Assembly (NCBI GenBank): GCA_910587785.1
Contig: CAJUOA010000102.1
Location: 1-10,951 of the forward strand
DNA length: 10,951 nucleotides
Origin: an uncultured Oscillospiraceae bacterium
Lineage (GTDB): Bacteria; Bacillota; Clostridia; Oscillospirales; Oscillospiraceae
Reading direction: 5' to 3'
How positions within the stretch are numbered: position 1 is the first letter of the stretch; each line of letters begins with the position of its first letter. A program made the translations under genes and the position numbers. The notes beneath the pieces were generated by a model. The model was given only the letters and a program-made list of their open reading frames with translations. It did no database searches and had not been told where the DNA came from. Of this stretch, positions 1-6,363 are shown in pieces.

Positions 1-28
1 GTGACTTTTTCCACGCGGAAAAAGTCAC
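1..28. repeat. Perfect 28-nt palindrome (12-bp stem, 4-nt loop)
   Basis: The arm at 1-12 is the exact reverse complement of 17-28, with loop ACGC at 13-16. Transcribed from either strand it gives a stable hairpin. It is not followed by a T run on the + strand, so it is not itself a classical terminator in that direction. It lies just before the terminator at 37-62 and may belong to the 3' end of an upstream gene or to a dispersed intergenic repeat. The window edge prevents seeing whether it extends. Confidence 0.75.
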
Positions 29-36
29 CCGGGGTC

Positions 37-62
37 CGGGGCCGGGGAGGCCCCGTTTTCTT
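37..62 (+). terminator. Rho-independent terminator of an upstream gene
   Basis: A GC-only 7-bp stem (37-43 CGGGGCC with 49-55 GGCCCCG) has a 5-nt loop and is followed directly by TTTTCTT. It lies upstream of the aro promoter and so insulates the operon from read-through from the left. Confidence 0.8.
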
Positions 63-110
63 CAATACAGCAGGGTGCCAAATTTTTCCTAAAAAAAACG
101 TCATTCCCAC

Positions 111-139
111 TTGTCAGGGGAGAAAAAAAGTGCTACAAT
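111..139 (+). promoter_or_regulatory. Sigma-A-type promoter of the aro operon
   Basis: The -35 hexamer TTGTCA (111-116) and the -10 hexamer TACAAT (134-139) each match consensus at five of six positions and are separated by 17 nt. A TG at 131-132 forms an extended -10. An A/T-tract stretch at about 80-98 upstream could act as an UP-like element. The predicted transcription start is near A146, giving a leader of about 217 nt before aroF. Confidence 0.88.
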
Positions 140-170
140 ACGTCCAGCCATAAAATAGAGGTACGGTTCT

Positions 171-233
171 ATGACTTCCAAGCCCTTCACCGCCGCATAC
201 TACTTTTGGTACTTTATCTACACAAGTAGATAA
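171..233 (+). CDS. Aromatic-rich leader peptide (attenuator sensor)
   Basis: An ATG at 171 opens a 20-codon frame ending in TAA at 231-233, with an AGAGG ribosome binding site at 157-161. Codons 10-17 (198-221) read YYFWYFIY, so seven of eight are aromatic; another Phe is at codon 6. In total there are four Tyr, three Phe and one Trp codon in 20. It lies between the operon promoter and a strong intrinsic terminator, directly ahead of aromatic amino acid genes. This is the hallmark of leader peptides such as those of enterobacterial trp and pheA operons. Scarcity of charged tRNA-Tyr, -Phe or -Trp should stall the ribosome here and steer RNA folding downstream. The peptide itself probably has no other function. 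That it is translated is inferred from codon content and context. Confidence 0.88.
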   Translation: MTSKPFTAAYYFWYFIYTSR

Positions 234-252
234 GGTCTGTTTTACTGCGGCG
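191..252 (+). promoter_or_regulatory. Attenuator pause/anti-antiterminator structure
   Basis: Two nested helices can form. An inner hairpin pairs 211-221 with 226-236 (11 bp with one G-U, loop ACAA) and contains the last aromatic codons and the leader stop codon. An outer helix pairs 191-197 (CGCCGCA) with 246-252 (TGCGGCG), 7 bp and GC-rich. A ribosome stalled on codons 198-221 would cover the left strand of the outer helix and free 238-252. With no ribosome, or after release at the stop codon, both helices can form and hold 246-247, which belong to the proposed antiterminator. Pairing was found by eye and no folding energy was computed. Confidence 0.7.
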
Positions 253-301
253 AAAAGGTGGAGTCAAATGGAATCCATTTTAAGGGTCTTACAGTGAAAC
301 A
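238..301 (+). promoter_or_regulatory. Proposed antiterminator helix
   Basis: Segment 238-247 (TGTTTTACTG) can pair over all 10 bases, with one G-U, with 292-301 (CAGTGAAACA). The latter is the top of the terminator's left arm plus its loop. The helix is mutually exclusive with the full terminator (282-295/302-315) and with the outer helix 191-197/246-252. A small hairpin (266-271/275-280) sits in the intervening loop. A ribosome at the leader stop codon would also cover about 238-245 and so favour termination. This fits the standard attenuation switch: starvation gives antitermination, sufficiency gives termination. Confidence 0.62.
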
Positions 302-324
302 ACTGTAAGACCCTTTTGTTATTT
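282..324 (+). terminator. Attenuator (rho-independent) terminator before aroF
   Basis: Positions 282-295 pair perfectly with 302-315, a 14-bp stem with a 6-nt loop (GAAACA), followed by a T-rich tail (TTTTGTTATTT from 314). It lies downstream of the promoter and leader peptide and about 40 nt before the aroF start, so it would abort transcription of the whole operon unless disrupted. That position marks it as a regulatory terminator. Confidence 0.92.
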
Positions 325-362
325 CTCTTCGCGGCAAAAAATCACAGATTGGAGTGTTTGCT

Positions 363-1400
363 ATGATCGTCATTCTAAAGAAAAACGCAGAATCCCAGCA
401 GGTGGAGCTGTTCACTGCCTGGCTTCACAACATGGGTCTGGAGACCCACCTCTCGGTAGGAGAGAACCACACCATCGTCGGCCTGGTGGGCGACACCTCC
501 CGGGTGGACATCGAGAGCATCCTTGCCCTTGATATCGTGGAGATGGTCCAGCGCATCCAGGAGCCTTATAAGAACGCCAACCGCAAATTCCACGAGCAGG
601 ACACCGTTATCACCCTGAAAAACGGCGCGAAAATCGGCGGCGGCCACTTCCTGGTGATGGCCGGCCCCTGCTCCGTGGAGACGGAGGAGCAGATCATCTC
701 CGTGGCCCAGTCGGTAAAGGCCGCCGGAGCACAGGTCCTCCGGGGCGGGGCCTTCAAGCCCCGTACCTCCCCCTACGCCTTCCAGGGCCTCCACGAGGAG
801 GGCATCCGCCTGCTCCTGGAGGCCCGGGAGGCCACCGGCCTGCCCATCATCACCGAGATTATGGACGCCAAGCACCTGCCCCTCTTCGAGGATATCGACA
901 TCATCCAAGTGGGGGCCCGGAATATGCAGAACTTCGAGCTGCTCAAGGAACTGGGCAAGCTCCGCAAGCCCGTACTCATCAAGCGGGGCCTCGCCAACAC
1001 CCTCCAGGAGCTCCTTATGAGCGCCGAGTACGTCATGGCCGGGGGCAATGAGCAGGTCATCCTCTGTGAGCGGGGCATCCGCACCTTCGAGACCGCCACC
1101 CGCAACACCATGGACCTCTCCGTCATCCCCGTGCTCCACCAATTGAGCCATCTCCCCGTGGTGGTGGACCCCAGCCACGCCACCGGCCGCTATGAGCTGG
1201 TGCCCCCCATGGCCCTGGGCGCCACCGCCTGCGGTGCCGACGGCCTGCTCATCGAGGTCCACAATGACCCCGAACACGCCCTCTGCGACGGGCCTCAGAG
1301 CCTTCGGCCGGACCGCTTCGCGGACATGATGGAAAAGATCCGCTCCATCCGCCCATACTCCGACCACTCCTTCACCACCGGCACGCCGGTCCTGGAGTAA
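363..1400 (+). CDS. aroF: 3-deoxy-7-phosphoheptulonate (DAHP) synthase, type I-beta with regulatory domain
   Basis: Condenses PEP and erythrose 4-phosphate to DAHP, the committed step of the shikimate pathway; cytosolic and metal-dependent. The 345-residue protein has an N-terminal ferredoxin-like regulatory domain (about 1-80, beginning MIVILKKN) resembling that of Thermotoga maritima DAHP synthase, where it mediates Tyr/Phe feedback inhibition. The TIM barrel follows: AGPCSVE (100-106, metal-ligand Cys103), RGGAFKPRTSPY (127-138), LIKRG (205-209), CERG (235-238), DPSHA (269-273, His272) and Glu298. The start is ATG 363, with TTGGAG at 349-354 eight bases upstream; a GTG at 354 overlaps this site and is unlikely. 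It is the first structural gene behind the attenuator. Feedback sensitivity is inferred from the domain. The symbol aroF is used loosely; such enzymes are also called aroG or aroA(G). Confidence 0.97.
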   Translation: MIVILKKNAESQQVELFTAWLHNMGLETHLSVGENHTIVGLVGDTSRVDIESILALDIVEMVQRIQEPYKNANRKFHEQDTVITLKNGAKIGGGHFLVMAGPCSVETEEQIISVAQSVKAAGAQVLRGGAFKPRTSPYAFQGLHEEGIRLLLEAREATGLPIITEIMDAKHLPLFEDIDIIQVGARNMQNFELLKELGKLRKPVLIKRGLANTLQELLMSAEYVMAGGNEQVILCERGIRTFETATRNTMDLSVIPVLHQLSHLPVVVDPSHATGRYELVPPMALGATACGADGLLIEVHNDPEHALCDGPQSLRPDRFADMMEKIRSIRPYSDHSFTTGTPVLE

Positions 1401-1404
1401 CGCC

Positions 1405-2250
1405 ATGGTGGAGACAGTGGGCGTGGTGGGCCTGGGCCTCATCGGCGGCAGTATGGCAAAGGCCATCCACCAGTATACGGACTGCACCCTTTTGGGCTAT
1501 GACCTGGACGGCGCGGTGCTCAGCCGGGCTCTGGACGAGGGCGTCCTCGCCGCCGCCCTCACCCCGGACCGGCTCGCGGAGTGCGACCTGGTCATCATCG
1601 CCCTGTACCCGGAGGCCACGGTGGAGTACGTCACCCGGAACCGGGACCGCTTCCGCAAGGGGGGCCTGGTCATGGACTGCGGCGGCGTGAAGGGCGTGGT
1701 CTGCGGCCCCCTGGAGGCGGTGGTCCAGGACGCGGGCTTCCGCTTCGTCGGCGGCCACCCCATGGCCGGCATCGAGCGCTCCGGCTACGCCAACGCCTTC
1801 CCGGAGCTGTTCCAGGGCGCGTCCCTCATCCTGACCCCTTACCCGGGAACGCCCCGGAGCTGTCTGGAGGAGATCTGGCAGTTTGCCCGGCGGCTGGGGT
1901 TCGGACACCTCCAGCCCTCCACCCCGGAACAGCATGACCATATCATCGCCTATACCTCCCAGCTGGCCCACGTGGTGAGCTGCGCCTATGTTGGGAGCCC
2001 CTCCGCCCCCAACTTCCAGGGCTTTTCCGCCGGGAGCTTCAAGGATATGACCCGGGTGGCCAAGCTCAACGAGGAGATGTGGACCGAGCTCTTCCTGGAG
2101 AACCGGGAGGCCCTGGTCCGGGAGATCGACACCCTGGTGGAAGAGCTTGCGGCCTTCGCCTACACCATCCGCCGGGGGGACCGGGAGAACCTGCGGAACA
2201 TGCTCAAACGGGCTCGGGAGATCAAGGAAGCTATCGACAAGGACTGTTAG
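1405..2250 (+). CDS. tyrA: Prephenate dehydrogenase
   Basis: Oxidatively decarboxylates prephenate to 4-hydroxyphenylpyruvate, the tyrosine precursor. The 281-residue protein begins with a Rossmann dinucleotide site, GLGLIGGS (9-16), and has an acidic residue (Asp33) at the end of the second strand, suggesting NAD preference. DCGGVKG (91-97), GGHPMAG (116-122, substrate-site His118) and FKDMTRVA (211-218, Arg216) match TyrA signatures. No ACT or chorismate mutase domain is fused, so it is the short monofunctional form and direct tyrosine feedback through an ACT domain is not expected. The GGAG at 1394-1397 lies in the end of aroF, with a 4-nt gap between the genes. Arogenate dehydrogenase activity cannot be ruled out from sequence. 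Confidence 0.94.
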   Translation: MVETVGVVGLGLIGGSMAKAIHQYTDCTLLGYDLDGAVLSRALDEGVLAAALTPDRLAECDLVIIALYPEATVEYVTRNRDRFRKGGLVMDCGGVKGVVCGPLEAVVQDAGFRFVGGHPMAGIERSGYANAFPELFQGASLILTPYPGTPRSCLEEIWQFARRLGFGHLQPSTPEQHDHIIAYTSQLAHVVSCAYVGSPSAPNFQGFSAGSFKDMTRVAKLNEEMWTELFLENREALVREIDTLVEELAAFAYTIRRGDRENLRNMLKRAREIKEAIDKDC

Positions 2251-2264
2251 AAAGGAGAAGAGAG

Positions 2265-3053
2265 ATGAATAACAGCTATATCACCGACTACTACAACAGC
2301 TACAACGAGGACGAGCGGACCAAATCCCGCCACGGCAGCGTGGAATTTCTCACCAACATGAAGTATATCCGCTCCTATGTGCCCCAGGGGGCGAAGGTTT
2401 TAGACGTGGGAGCCGGTACCGGCGTCTACTCCATCGCCCTCGCCATGGACGGCTACGATGTCCACGCCCTGGAGCTGGTGGAGCACAACATCGAGGTCTT
2501 CCGCTCCAACCTGCCGGAGGGGGCCAACATCCCGGTGGAGCAGGGCAACGCCCTGGACCTGAGCCGCTACGCCGATGAGAGCTTCGACGCGGTGCTCCTC
2601 TTCGGCCCCCTCTACCACCTTTACAACAAATCGGACAAGCTGACGGTCCTCCGGGAGGCCAAGCGGGTCCTCAAGCCCGGCGGCCACATCTTCGCCGCCT
2701 ACTGCATGAACGAGGCCACCATCATCCAGTTCTGCTTCCAGGGGGACGGCAGCAACATGATGGACTGCCTCACCAAGGGGATGCTGACCGAGGACTATAA
2801 GTGCATCTCCGAGCCCGCCGACCTCTTCGAGATGGTGCGCCTGGAGGACATCGACCAGCTCAACCGGGAGGCGGGCCTCAAGCGGGTGAAGATCATCGCC
2901 TCCGACCTCTTCACCCACTATATGAAAGACCAGCTGGAGAACTTCTCCAACGCCGTCTATCAGGCCTACGTCCGCTATCACCTGACCATCTGTGAGCGGC
3001 CCGACCTCATCGGCGCTACCAACCACAGCCTGGACATCCTGGTCAAGGCGTGA
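2265..3053 (+). CDS. Class I SAM-dependent methyltransferase, substrate unknown
   Basis: A 262-residue protein with a Rossmann-type methyltransferase core. Motif I is VLDVGAGTG (45-53) for SAM binding, with acidic Glu70 at the end of the next strand for the ribose. FDAVLLFGPLYHLYN (107-121) covers motif II, and LKPGG (136-140) is the post-motif turn. The N-terminus (YYNSYNEDER) and the GPLYHL signature are typical of a broad clostridial family of uncharacterised methyltransferases. No signal peptide or membrane segment is visible. An AAAGGAG site at 2251-2257 precedes the ATG by 7 nt. The gene is embedded between tyrA (14 nt before) and aroB (11 nt after), so it is co-transcribed and under the same attenuator. 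No known step of Phe/Tyr synthesis needs a methyltransferase, so its role is open. Confidence 0.9.
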   Translation: MNNSYITDYYNSYNEDERTKSRHGSVEFLTNMKYIRSYVPQGAKVLDVGAGTGVYSIALAMDGYDVHALELVEHNIEVFRSNLPEGANIPVEQGNALDLSRYADESFDAVLLFGPLYHLYNKSDKLTVLREAKRVLKPGGHIFAAYCMNEATIIQFCFQGDGSNMMDCLTKGMLTEDYKCISEPADLFEMVRLEDIDQLNREAGLKRVKIIASDLFTHYMKDQLENFSNAVYQAYVRYHLTICERPDLIGATNHSLDILVKA

Positions 3054-3064
3054 GAGGATGTGAG

Positions 3065-4120
3065 ATGATGCAGACCGTCATGGTCAACGCCTCCGCCGCC
3101 TACCCGGTCCACATCGGCGGCGGACTGCTGGATCGGACCGGGGAGCTGATCGCCGCCGCCGCCAAGTCCCGCCGGTGCGCCGTGGTGACGGACTCCAACG
3201 TGGGCCCCCTCTACGGCGGGCGGGTGCAGGATTCCCTGAAGCGGGCGGGGTTTGATTTCCTCGCCTATACCTTCCCTGCCGGGGAGCAGAGCAAGAATCT
3301 GGACACTTACCGGAAAATCCTGGAGTTTTTCGCCCTGAACCGCCTCACCCGCTCCGACTTCGTCATCGCCCTGGGAGGCGGCGTGGCGGGGGACATGGCG
3401 GGCTTCGCCGCCGCCACCTACCAGCGGGGGGTGGACTATATCCAGATCCCCACCACCTTCCTTGCCGCCTCCGACTCCTCCGTGGGGGGCAAGACCGCCG
3501 TGGACCTGGAGGCGGGGAAGAACCTCGCCGGAGCCTTCCACCAGCCGAAGCTGGTCCTCTGCGACACAGAGACCTTCCGCACCCTCACGCCGGAGACCTT
3601 CTCCGACGGCGTGGCGGAGACAGTCAAGCACGGCCTCATCGCGGACCGGGACTTTTTCAACAGCCTCATGGCCGGGCGCATGGACACGGACATCAACGGC
3701 GTGGTCCGCCGGAATGTGGAGATCAAGGCCTCCGTGGTGGGGGAGGACGAGTTCGAGCGGGGAAAGCGCAAGCTCCTCAACTTCGGCCACACCCTGGGCC
3801 ACGCCATCGAAAAGCTCAGCGGCTTCACCATCACCCACGGCCACGCGGTGGCCATTGGCATGGTCCTGGCCTGCCGGGCGGCGGAGCGGCTGGGGTACAG
3901 CCCCGCCGGGACCCTGGCGACCGTGCTGGACGCATGCCGCCGGTTCCGCCTGCCCACGGAGTGCCCCTACAGCGCTCAAGCGCTCTACGACGCCGCCACC
4001 GGCGACAAAAAGCGGGACGGCGGCAGCATCGACGTGGTGGTGCTGGAGGAGACCGGCCGGGCCAGGACTGTCCGTCTGGACATGGGGGGCTTGCGGGCCT
4101 TCGTGGAGGCGGCGCTGTGA
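3065..4120 (+). CDS. aroB: 3-dehydroquinate synthase
   Basis: Converts DAHP to 3-dehydroquinate, the second shikimate step, using NAD and a divalent metal. The 351-residue protein has the expected length. It shows GGGVAGDMAGFAAATYQRG (104-122) for NAD binding and PTTFLAASDSSVGGKT (129-144), plus metal ligands at Glu185 (AETVKHG), His242 (NFGHTLGHAIE) and His258 (THGHAVAIG). His246 matches the second conserved His of the GHTxGH motif. The start at ATG 3065 is served by GAGAGG at 3052-3057, which overlaps the methyltransferase stop codon; ATG 3068 is a possible alternative, and an upstream GTG at 3050 would overlap the binding site. It overlaps aroA by 4 nt. Confidence 0.96.
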   Translation: MMQTVMVNASAAYPVHIGGGLLDRTGELIAAAAKSRRCAVVTDSNVGPLYGGRVQDSLKRAGFDFLAYTFPAGEQSKNLDTYRKILEFFALNRLTRSDFVIALGGGVAGDMAGFAAATYQRGVDYIQIPTTFLAASDSSVGGKTAVDLEAGKNLAGAFHQPKLVLCDTETFRTLTPETFSDGVAETVKHGLIADRDFFNSLMAGRMDTDINGVVRRNVEIKASVVGEDEFERGKRKLLNFGHTLGHAIEKLSGFTITHGHAVAIGMVLACRAAERLGYSPAGTLATVLDACRRFRLPTECPYSAQALYDAATGDKKRDGGSIDVVVLEETGRARTVRLDMGGLRAFVEAAL

Positions 4121-5304
4121 AACTGACCATCACACCCGCCAGGCTCTCCGGCGCCGTCACGCCGCCCCCCAGCAAGTCCCAGGCCCACCGCTGCCTCATC
4201 GCCGCCGCTCTGGCGGGGGAGGGCAGCGTCCTCCACAACCTGGCGGACTCCCAGGATATCCAGGCCACCCGGCGGTGCATGGAGGCGCTGAAGACAACAG
4301 AGCGGCATCAACTGCCACATTTAGACTGTGGGGAATCAGGCTCCACCCTGCGTTTTCTCATTCCGGTGGCCCTGGCCCTGCGGGGGGGCGGGGTGTTCAC
4401 AGGACACGGACGGCTCATGGAGCGCCCACAGCAGCCCTATTTTGATCTTTTCAACGAGAAGGGCATCCGGTACGAGCAGAAGGACGGCGTACTGACCGTA
4501 GAAGGGACGCTGACCCCCGGGGCCTACCGCCTGCCGGGGGATGTGTCCAGCCAGTTTTTCACCGGACTGCTCTTTGCCCTGCCCCTGCTGGACGGCCCTT
4601 CCGTCATCATCCCCACCACGCGGCTGGAGAGCGAGGGGTATATCGGCATGACCCTGGACGTGATGCACCGATTCGGCATCGATATCCCCGCCACCCGCTC
4701 CCTCCCGCCCCAATATCTCATCCCCGGCGGGCGGCGGTACCGGAGCGCGGAGGTCACGGTGGAGGCCGACTGGTCCCAGGCGGCGTTCTGGTACGCGGCC
4801 AACTGTCTGGGGTGCGGGGTGGAGGTGCGGGGCGTCACCCAGCGCTCCACCCAGGGCGACCGGGTAATCGAATCCCACTGCCTGGAGCTGTCCCAGCCCG
4901 GGGATACAGAGATCGACATGTCCGGCTGCCCTGACCTGGCCCCGCCTGTGGCGGCGGCCGCGGCGGTGCGGCAGGGGGCCACCCGGCTGACAGGAGCCGC
5001 CCGGCTGCGGCTCAAGGAGAGCGACCGGCTGTCCACCATCGCCGCCGCCCTGAACGCCCTGGGGGCGCGGGTGGTGGAGCATCCCGACAGCCTCATGGTC
5101 TACGGGCAGGAGAGCCTCTCCGGAGGCGGCACCGTGGACTGCTGCAACGACCACCGCATCGCCATGATGGCCGCTGTGGCCGCAACGGCCTGCCGGGAGC
5201 CGGTGACGCTCCTGGGGGCGGAGTGCGTGGCCAAATCCTACCCAGACTTCTGGGACCACTACCGCATGTTAGGAGGCATCATCCATGAACACACTGGGGA
5301 ATAA
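4117..5304 (+). CDS. aroA: 3-phosphoshikimate 1-carboxyvinyltransferase (EPSP synthase)
   Basis: Transfers enolpyruvate from PEP to shikimate 3-phosphate. The 395-residue protein starts at GTG 4117 within a GTGA overlap with aroB, with GGAGG at 4105-4109. Substrate residues are in place: PSKSQAHR with Lys20, Ser21 and Arg25; SSQ at 144-146; Asp273; LKESDR (299-304); NDHRIAM (344-350); and Lys373 in AKSYPDFW. The glyphosate/PEP loop reads CGESGSTLRF (71-80). Gly75 and Arg79 correspond to E. coli Gly96 and Arg100, while Ser76 and Phe80 replace the usual Thr97 and Pro101. The sequence is somewhat shorter than E. coli AroA (427) but all key sites are present. The last 20 nt overlap aroC. Confidence 0.96.
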   Translation: MKLTITPARLSGAVTPPPSKSQAHRCLIAAALAGEGSVLHNLADSQDIQATRRCMEALKTTERHQLPHLDCGESGSTLRFLIPVALALRGGGVFTGHGRLMERPQQPYFDLFNEKGIRYEQKDGVLTVEGTLTPGAYRLPGDVSSQFFTGLLFALPLLDGPSVIIPTTRLESEGYIGMTLDVMHRFGIDIPATRSLPPQYLIPGGRRYRSAEVTVEADWSQAAFWYAANCLGCGVEVRGVTQRSTQGDRVIESHCLELSQPGDTEIDMSGCPDLAPPVAAAAAVRQGATRLTGAARLRLKESDRLSTIAAALNALGARVVEHPDSLMVYGQESLSGGGTVDCCNDHRIAMMAAVAATACREPVTLLGAECVAKSYPDFWDHYRMLGGIIHEHTGE

Positions 5305-6361
5305 GCTCCGGGTCACGGTCTTCGGACAGTCCCACGCCCCGGCCATCGGCTGCGTGGTGGAGGGCATGCCCGCCGGGTTCGCGCCGGACATGGAGAAGCT
5401 CGCGGCCTTCATGGCCCGCCGGGCCCCCGGACAGAACGCCTGGTCCACCAACCGGAAGGAGAGCGACATCCCGGAAGTCCTCTCCGGCCTGGTGGAGGGC
5501 CGGACCTGCGGCGCGCCGGTGGCGGCGGTCATCCGCAACAACGATCAGCACAGCAAGGACTATTCGGGCCTCCGGCGCACCCCCCGGCCCTCCCACGCCG
5601 ATTATACCGCCTTTATCAAATGGGGAGATGATTACGATATCCGCGGCGGCGGGCAGTTCTCCGGGCGGCTGACCGCCCCCCTGTGCTTCGCGGGCGGACT
5701 GGCGCTCCAGCTCCTGGAGGCCCGGGGCGTCACCGTAGCCGCCCACATTGACCAGATCGCCGGGGTGTCCGACACCGCGCCGGACTTCGCCGCCGTGGAC
5801 CGTGCGGACCTCACGGCGCTCCTGAAAAAGCCCTTCCCCGTCTTTGAGGATGACGCGGGCATGGCCATGCGGCAGGCCATCGAGGCGGCGCGGATGGATG
5901 CCGACTCCGTGGGCGGCGTGATCCGGTGCTTCGCCCTGGGATTTCCGGCGGGGGTGGGGGAGCCCATGTTCGCCGGTGTGGAGAACCGGCTGGCCGGAGC
6001 CCTCTTCGGCATCCCCGCCGTGCGGGGGGTGTCCTTCGGCGCCGGCTTTGCCGCCGCCGGGATGCGGGGCAGCGCCCACAACGACCCCTTCCACATGGAC
6101 GCAGGCCGTGTCGCCGCCCGCACCAACCACGCCGGAGGCGTCCTGGGGGGCATCACCACCGGGATGCCCCTGGTGGTGAACGTGGGCGTCAAGCCCACCG
6201 CGTCCATCTCCCGGGAGCAGGACACCGTTGACCTGGAGACCGGGGAGGACGCGAAACTCGTCATCCACGGCCGGCACGACCCCTGCATCGTCCCCCGGGC
6301 GGTGCCGGTGGTGGAGGCTGTGACCGCACTGACACTATTCGATATGTTATTGGAGGGTTAA
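5285..6361 (+). CDS. aroC: Chorismate synthase
   Basis: Converts EPSP to chorismate with reduced FMN as cofactor, the last common step. The 358-residue protein carries FGQSHAPAIG (13-22, His17) where many orthologues have FGESHG. RPSHADY (101-107) contains the second conserved His104, RGGGQFSGRLT (120-130) stands in place of RGGGRSSARET, and the C-terminal GRHDPC...PRAVPVVEA motif is present. This pattern looks like a clostridial variant, not a damaged gene, because all flanking motifs are intact. ATG 5285 lies inside the end of aroA with an ideal AGGAGG at 5271-5276, so it overlaps aroA by 20 nt and is probably translationally coupled. Confidence 0.95.
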   Translation: MNTLGNKLRVTVFGQSHAPAIGCVVEGMPAGFAPDMEKLAAFMARRAPGQNAWSTNRKESDIPEVLSGLVEGRTCGAPVAAVIRNNDQHSKDYSGLRRTPRPSHADYTAFIKWGDDYDIRGGGQFSGRLTAPLCFAGGLALQLLEARGVTVAAHIDQIAGVSDTAPDFAAVDRADLTALLKKPFPVFEDDAGMAMRQAIEAARMDADSVGGVIRCFALGFPAGVGEPMFAGVENRLAGALFGIPAVRGVSFGAGFAAAGMRGSAHNDPFHMDAGRVAARTNHAGGVLGGITTGMPLVVNVGVKPTASISREQDTVDLETGEDAKLVIHGRHDPCIVPRAVPVVEAVTALTLFDMLLEG

Positions 6362-6363
6362 AA

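Noticed and set aside
254..281. Possible T-box core (GGTGGA at 257-262) upstream of the terminator
   Set aside because: The rest of the T-box signature (ACCGCG) is missing and no specifier-loop arrangement is visible. The leader-peptide model explains the region better.
146..330. TRAP-type binding region
   Set aside because: There is no regularly spaced series of GAG/TAG triplets ahead of the terminator.
354..362. GTG start for aroF three codons upstream
   Set aside because: It overlaps the GGAG ribosome binding site at 351-354. ATG 363 has proper spacing and begins the conserved MIVILK segment.
375..1487. 370-codon minus-strand open frame opposite aroF
   Set aside because: It is a by-product of GC-rich codon use in the true gene: low-complexity Gly/Val/His-rich translation with no recognisable motif. 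The same applies to the other long minus-strand frames opposite tyrA to the HD gene.
3050..3064. GTG start for aroB at 3050
   Set aside because: It falls inside the preceding gene's end and the ribosome binding site. ATG 3065 or 3068 is better placed.
3934..4116. N-terminal extension of the aroA frame into aroB
   Set aside because: It is out of frame with aroB and low in family resemblance. GTG 4117 begins the conserved AroA N-terminus and has GGAGG seven bases upstream.
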